Source: JAWLHU01 sp041690255 (GTDB taxonomy: Bacteria; Bacillota; Sulfobacillia; Symbiobacteriales; Symbiobacteriaceae). Taken from it: 64,000 bases of DNA. Both the position numbers and the translations under genes were made by a program. Below the pieces are notes generated by a model that worked only from the letters and a program-made list of their open reading frames with translations, did not search any database and was not told where the DNA came from. Shown here piece by piece: positions 60,306 through 64,000 of this stretch (positions are counted from its first letter, which is position 1; the number at the start of each line of letters is the position of its first letter). The DNA is taken from NCBI GenBank assembly GCA_041690255.1, contig JAWLHU010000002.1, positions 186,001 to 250,000 of the forward strand, in the 5' to 3' direction.

Positions 60306-61433
60306 ATGGCCTATACCAAGGGCATGGTCAATCGAGATCGCATTACCACCCTGTTGATTGATCTCTGCGCAACGGACGCCGGCAGTCGCAAGGAGCGGCT
60401 GATGGCCGATAAGCTGAAGGGGCTGCTGGCTGATCTTGGCTTCACCGTGGAAGAGGACAACGCCGGCGAGCAGGTGGGCGGTGACGCAGGCAATCTCTAC
60501 GGCCGCCTGACCGGCACGGGCGAGGGGGAACCGATCCTCTTCTCCAGCCACATGGACCGGGTCACCCCGGGCTTCGGCGTCAAACCGTCGATTGATGGGG
60601 GCTACATCAAGAGCGACGGGACCACGATCCTGGGCGCAGACGATGCCGCGGGCCTGGCAGCCGTGCTGGAGGCGGTTCGGGTGCTGAAGGAGCGGAACCT
60701 GCCGCATCCGACGATCGAGGTCTCCTTCACGATCTGCGAGGAGGTCGGCCTGCTCGGGGCCAAGCACGTGAACGAGAAGTGGTTCACCGCCAAGACCGGG
60801 TTCGTGCTGGATTCCAGCGGCCCGGTGGGCGAGATTACGATCAAGGCACCCAACTCGGCCAAGCTGAGCGCCGTCTTCAAGGGCAAGGCCGCCCACGCCG
60901 GCGTCGCTCCGGAGAAGGGGGCCTCGGCGGTCCAGATGGCCGCCGTCGCCATCAGCCGGATGAAGCTGCTCCGGATCGATGAGGAGACCACCGCCAACAT
61001 CGGCTCGATCGTGGCCGAGGGACCGACGAATATCGTCCCCGAGTCCTGCAAGATCATGGGCGAGACCCGCTCGCTCAGCCCGGAGAAGCTGGAGGCGCAG
61101 ATCGCACACATGACCGAGGCCATGGGGCAGGCGGCCAAGGAGTTGGGCGGATCGGTGGAGATCGAGGTAACCCGGTCCTATACCGGCATTAACCTCTCCG
61201 CCGAGACCCCGGCGGTAGCCCGGGCGATGCGGGCTGCGGAACTGATTGGTGCGAAGCCCAGCCTGGCCTCATCGGGCGGCGGCTCCGACGCGAACATCTT
61301 CAACGGCAAGGGGATCGAAACCGCTGTGCTCGGCGTGGGCTACGAGGAGATCCACTCGACCAACGAGCGGATGCCAATCGACCAGCTCGAGAAGCTGGCG
61401 GAGTGGACCCTGGCGATCATCCTGGGCGCGTAG
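60306..61433 (+). CDS. M20-family metallopeptidase (PepT-like)
   Basis: This encodes 375 residues. Zinc-binding signatures of the M20 dinuclear aminopeptidases are present: SSHMDRVTPG, ILGADDAAGLA, TICEEVGLLGAKH (catalytic Glu-Glu), LDSSGPVG, and a C-terminal H in EEIHSTNERM. A lid/dimerisation domain sits between. The sequence resembles tripeptidase T-like and YqjE-type peptidases that remove N-terminal residues in the cytoplasm. GGGAGAG precedes the ATG. A terminator follows. Confidence 0.9.
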   Translation: MAYTKGMVNRDRITTLLIDLCATDAGSRKERLMADKLKGLLADLGFTVEEDNAGEQVGGDAGNLYGRLTGTGEGEPILFSSHMDRVTPGFGVKPSIDGGYIKSDGTTILGADDAAGLAAVLEAVRVLKERNLPHPTIEVSFTICEEVGLLGAKHVNEKWFTAKTGFVLDSSGPVGEITIKAPNSAKLSAVFKGKAAHAGVAPEKGASAVQMAAVAISRMKLLRIDEETTANIGSIVAEGPTNIVPESCKIMGETRSLSPEKLEAQIAHMTEAMGQAAKELGGSVEIEVTRSYTGINLSAETPAVARAMRAAELIGAKPSLASSGGGSDANIFNGKGIETAVLGVGYEEIHSTNERMPIDQLEKLAEWTLAIILGA

Positions 61434-61450
61434 GCGTATGTGATTCATGA

Positions 61451-61480
61451 GCCTCCCGGTCACCCCCGGGAGGCCTTTTC
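61451..61480 (+). terminator. Rho-independent terminator
   Basis: GCCTCCCGG pairs with CCGGGAGGC, followed by CTTTTCC. Confidence 0.8.
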
Positions 61481-61541
61481 CTTTCAGGGTATTGGTGAGG
61501 AGAGACGGCGACATACTAGAGCGCGAAGGAGGCGCAGACCA

Positions 61542-61835
61542 ATGGAGCACAACCGACGTGAGTTGGCCAGCCTGGACGGTGAGCACCGGCTGACCGAGCA
61601 GGAGCTGCTATGTGTCCGCCACGCCCTCGACGCCGAGGTTCTGGCTCTGAAGAAGTCCCTGCACTACGCCCAGGAGGTGGCAGACGAGCAGGCCCGCCAA
61701 CTCTTCCGAGAGCATGCCGATATCCACCACCGGCGAGTCGATATGATGCTGGCGCTGCTCGACGCTCCCGGTGATATCACGAAGCAGGCCAAGCTGCTGC
61801 TTCAGAACAGCGGGGGAGGGTACCGCCATGCCTGA
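61542..61835 (+). CDS. Small coat-associated protein, CotF-operon partner
   Basis: This encodes 97 residues, fully helical (RLTEQELLCVRHALDAEVLA, then LHYAQEVADEQARQLFREHA) with a ferritin-like helix pattern resembling the first half of CotF-type proteins. GAAGGAGG precedes the ATG. Its stop overlaps the ATG of the next, clearer CotF-like gene by eight bases, so the two are coupled and probably act together in the spore coat. Confidence 0.75.
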   Translation: MEHNRRELASLDGEHRLTEQELLCVRHALDAEVLALKKSLHYAQEVADEQARQLFREHADIHHRRVDMMLALLDAPGDITKQAKLLLQNSGGGYRHA

Positions 61836-62223
61836 CACCCATGACCTGAACCACTCGACCCGGGGCCATATGTCCGATGCCGACCGGCTGCACGACTGCC
61901 TCTGCAGCGCCAAGGAGATGGCCAAGATGTACGCCGGCGCTGCCCTGGAGTGCACCAACAACGGCGTGCGGGAGTTCTTCCTGGCCATGCACGGCGAGGA
62001 GACCCACAACCAGGAGATCCTCTTCAGCTTTCTCCACACTCGGGGCTTCTACCCGACTGAGATGGCCGAACCCCAGCGGATCGCGGCTGTGCGGCGCCGC
62101 TACCAGCAGATCCACGACGGGATGGGGTTGACCGACAACCCCTCCTTCCGCCGCTACCAGACCGCCGATCCGAAGATGCACCCGGCCGAAAACCAGATCC
62201 CGGAGCACTTCCAGCCGCACTAG
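61828..62223 (+). CDS. CotF-like spore coat protein
   Basis: This encodes 131 residues. The helical domain (DRLHDCLCSAKEMAKMYAGA, then NNGVREFFLAMHGEETHNQE, then FLHTRGFYP) matches the coat F pattern in which about 60 residues of paired helices end in a GxYP-like turn. The protein is expected in the coat of the endospore and marks the host as a spore former. GGGAGGG precedes the ATG. Second gene of the pair; a terminator follows. Confidence 0.8.
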   Translation: MPDTHDLNHSTRGHMSDADRLHDCLCSAKEMAKMYAGAALECTNNGVREFFLAMHGEETHNQEILFSFLHTRGFYPTEMAEPQRIAAVRRRYQQIHDGMGLTDNPSFRRYQTADPKMHPAENQIPEHFQPH

Positions 62224-62243
62224 TTGCACTGGGAGCGAAACGA

Positions 62244-62276
62244 GCCCGTCCCCCTCGTGGGGACGGGCCGTTGTGT
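62244..62276 (+). terminator. Rho-independent terminator
   Basis: GCCCGTCCCC pairs with GGGGACGGGC around CTCGT, followed by CGTTGTGTT. Confidence 0.75.
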
Positions 62277-62306
62277 TAGAATAGAGGCATAGAGGAGGCC
62301 GATTGC

Positions 62307-62606
62307 ATGGTTACGATCACGTTCCAGCCCATGGGCCGGTCGGTCGAGGTAGAGCCTGGCTGTACCATTTTGGAGGCCGCCGGGCGGGCCGACCTCTTCC
62401 TGCGCCACGTCTGCGGCGGCATCATGAACTGCGCCACCTGTCGGAGTAAGGTGCTGGCCGGGGGTCAGAACCTCTCCCCCATGTCGCGACACGAGCAGAA
62501 GCGCCTGGCGGAGCTTTACGCGCCCAAGGATGTCCGGCTCTCTTGCCAGGCGCAGATCCTGGGGCCGGTCGAGGTGGAGATCCCGGTACCGAAACTGGGC
62601 CTTTGA
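62307..62606 (+). CDS. 2Fe-2S ferredoxin
   Basis: This encodes 99 residues with cysteines at 36, 42, 45 and 80 (C-x5-C-x2-C-x34-C, in HVCGGIMNCATC and SCQAQ), the ligand pattern of adrenodoxin-type 2Fe-2S ferredoxins. It would shuttle electrons in the cytoplasm; the partner enzyme is not nearby. GAGGAGG lies upstream of the ATG. The DUF72 gene follows 26 bases later. Confidence 0.9.
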   Translation: MVTITFQPMGRSVEVEPGCTILEAAGRADLFLRHVCGGIMNCATCRSKVLAGGQNLSPMSRHEQKRLAELYAPKDVRLSCQAQILGPVEVEIPVPKLGL

Positions 62607-62632
62607 GGCGTTCTCCGGGGGGAGGGTATCGC

Positions 62633-63529
62633 GTGGCCGTCATACGGTGTGGGACCTGTGCCTGGTCAGACCATGAGGAGTACTTTCCGAAGGGGCTCCC
62701 ACCGGGGGAGCGCCTTGCTTACTACGCCCAGCACTTCCCGATTGTCGAGGTGGACAGCTCCTTCTACCACCTGCAGCCGCCGAAGTGGTATGCATCCTGG
62801 GCTGTGAAGACCCCACCTGACTTCGTCTTCAATGTAAAGGCATACGGGGCGATGACCCGGCATCATCGGGAGCCGAGGCCGGGGGAGGAGGACCTGGAGG
62901 ATGTCTTCAAGCGGTTCGACGCCATGGTCCAGCCGCTGCGGGAGGCAGGAAAGCTGAAGGCCCTGCACTTCCAGTTCCCGCCCTGGTTTACCTTCTCATC
63001 GGAATCGGTGGAGTGGGTGACCTACTGCCGGGAGTTCTTTGCCGGCGATCTTGTCGCGGTTGAGTTTCGGCACAACTCCTGGTTCCGGGGCCCCAACAGG
63101 AAGGCCACGCTGGACCTCCTGCGGCGCCTTCGGGCGGTCAACGTTGTCTGCGACGAGCCCCAGGTTGGTTCGGGCACCGTGCCTGCCGTGGTGGCGGTGA
63201 CCGACCCCCGGCTTGCAATCGTCCGGTTTCACGGACGGAACGCGGGGACCTGGTACATCAAGGCCGAAAAGACGGCCCAGCGCTTCGACTACTTATACGA
63301 CCGGCACGAACTTGCGGAGTGGGTGCACCCGATCCAGGAGCAACTGGCACCGGCGGCAGAGGAGGTTCACCTACTCATGAACAATAACCGGTCCAACTAC
63401 GCCGTCCGGAACAGCCTGGACCTTATGGAGTTGCTGGGACTTCCCGTGCCTGTGCGGGACGAGCGCGGCGTGCCCGTGCCCCCACCCGCCCGCACCAAGC
63501 GGCCACAGCAGCTAAAGTTATTCGACTAA
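62633..63529 (+). CDS. DUF72 (YecE-like) TIM-barrel protein
   Basis: This encodes 298 residues from GTG 62633 (GGGGGGAGGG upstream). Typical family features: RCGTCAWSDHEEYFPKGLP at the N terminus, VEVDSSFYHLQPP, FVFNVKAYGAMTRH, FQFPPWF, VAVEFRHNSWF and VHLLMNNNRSNYAV near the end. The fold is a TIM barrel; biochemical function is not established. It is likely co-transcribed with the ferredoxin gene. Confidence 0.9.
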   Translation: MAVIRCGTCAWSDHEEYFPKGLPPGERLAYYAQHFPIVEVDSSFYHLQPPKWYASWAVKTPPDFVFNVKAYGAMTRHHREPRPGEEDLEDVFKRFDAMVQPLREAGKLKALHFQFPPWFTFSSESVEWVTYCREFFAGDLVAVEFRHNSWFRGPNRKATLDLLRRLRAVNVVCDEPQVGSGTVPAVVAVTDPRLAIVRFHGRNAGTWYIKAEKTAQRFDYLYDRHELAEWVHPIQEQLAPAAEEVHLLMNNNRSNYAVRNSLDLMELLGLPVPVRDERGVPVPPPARTKRPQQLKLFD

Positions 63530-63679
63530 AAAGTTGTAACACTGGCGCAACAGATCTGCGGAAATTCCTCGCAATTAATGCGGCGTGTTGCACAGTACGG
63601 ATGTAGAATAATACTACCAGCCGAAAAGTTATGGTAGTGTCAATTTCCCGAAAAATCTGTCCAGGAAGGAGGGAATCCT

Positions 63680-64000
63680 GTGGCCGGTGGCGAATCCTTG
63701 GAAGCACGGGCCAACAAGTTTCCTCCCCCTGACGAAGAATCAGCGGCGGAGGAGACCAAACCGATTGTTGACGGCGAGAAGTCTGAGTCACCATCCCCCG
63801 GGGGAGGTCCGCACCAATCGGCGAACTGGGGCGATACGAAGGAAGGGGGGGCCTCGGTGCAGCGAGCAACCGAGTACGAGCTGAAGCCAGGGGCCGACCC
63901 GTTCCTGGCGACGGGGGAGGAGACACGGATCATCAGGCGCCTCTCTGCCGGCGACGAGGAGGCGCTGGGTACCCTCATGGACCGCTATGGCGGTGCCCTG
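63680..64000 (+). CDS. ECF-type sigma factor, 5' part, cut by window edge
   Basis: This encodes 107 residues visible from GTG 63680 (GGAAGGAGGG upstream). The first 80 are hydrophilic and disordered, rich in Pro, Glu, Ser and Gly. The last 27 (RIIRRLSAGDEEALGTLMDR) match the start of sigma-70 region 2 of extracytoplasmic-function sigma factors. The long N-terminal extension is unusual for this class. The gene continues beyond 64000. The 150 bases upstream are AT-rich and should hold its promoter. Confidence 0.75.
   Translation, partial: MAGGESLEARANKFPPPDEESAAEETKPIVDGEKSESPSPGGGPHQSANWGDTKEGGASVQRATEYELKPGADPFLATGEETRIIRRLSAGDEEALGTLMDRYGGAL

Noticed and set aside
63530..63679. Exact promoter for the ECF sigma gene
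   Set aside because: TTGCAC and TAATAC-like hexamers occur, but spacing of about 15 bp is poor and several alternatives exist in this AT-rich stretch.

Overview
The window is a high-G+C chromosome segment from a Gram-positive, endospore-forming bacterium. Strong GGAGG-type ribosome binding sites, frequent GTG and TTG starts, Rho-independent terminators, two CotF-like spore coat genes, SLH and copper-amine-oxidase-N domains and the gene mix fit a deep-branching Bacillota such as the Symbiobacterium lineage. That placement is inference; no rRNA or tRNA gene was found.

Layout. 1-12 kb: envelope proteins (SLH/Ig-like protein, SH3-AMIN-amidase), an acyl-CoA synthetase, a Nudix gene broken by an in-frame TAG, a methylguanine methyltransferase, a GT2 glycosyltransferase and an AbrB-type permease. 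12.6-18.9 kb: a guanidino-group catabolic cluster (DDAH/ADI-fold hydrolase, ornithine-type carbamoyltransferase, APC permease, PucR-type regulator, carbamate kinase) with two palindromes in the divergent promoter region. 19-32.8 kb: TPR protein, aspartate aminotransferase, a stand-alone murD, dinB, a HIT protein, a subtilase, a TGS GTPase and typA. 32.9-39.8 kb: a peptide/nickel-type ABC transporter without its ATPases, whose binding protein carries a fused copper-amine-oxidase-N domain, then pyrimidine nucleoside phosphorylase. 40-43.1 kb: a two-component system whose sensor has an extracytoplasmic CxxCH haem motif.

43.2-56.7 kb is the remarkable region. One gene for a lipoprotein with two lamin-tail domains and two phospholipase D (HKD) domains is split into three pieces by two different 5.5-5.7 kb elements. 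Each element has its own large serine recombinase at the right end. Joining 43210-44645, 50127-50519 and 56196-56664 restores one open frame of 766 codons, with an in-phase GCA at the first junction and an in-phase 7-bp ACATCTT at the second. Element 1 looks like a small integrative and mobilizable element (ribbon-helix-helix protein, HUH relaxase, acetyltransferase cargo). Element 2 carries an SMC/RecN-like zinc-hook ATPase, possibly for defence. Both elements share three other things: a homologous 52-55 residue protein, a quartet of GRTRTC repeats spaced 43-22-43 or 44-22-44 bp, and a long stem capped by two small hairpins. This shared toolkit and its double insertion in one gene is the best candidate here for an undescribed system, either a mobile-element family or a reversible gene switch.

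56.7-64 kb is ordinary housekeeping: NifU-like scaffold, uridine kinase, superoxide dismutase, Gfo/Idh/MocA oxidoreductase, M20 peptidase, two coat proteins, a 2Fe-2S ferredoxin, a DUF72 protein and the start of an ECF sigma factor cut by the window edge.
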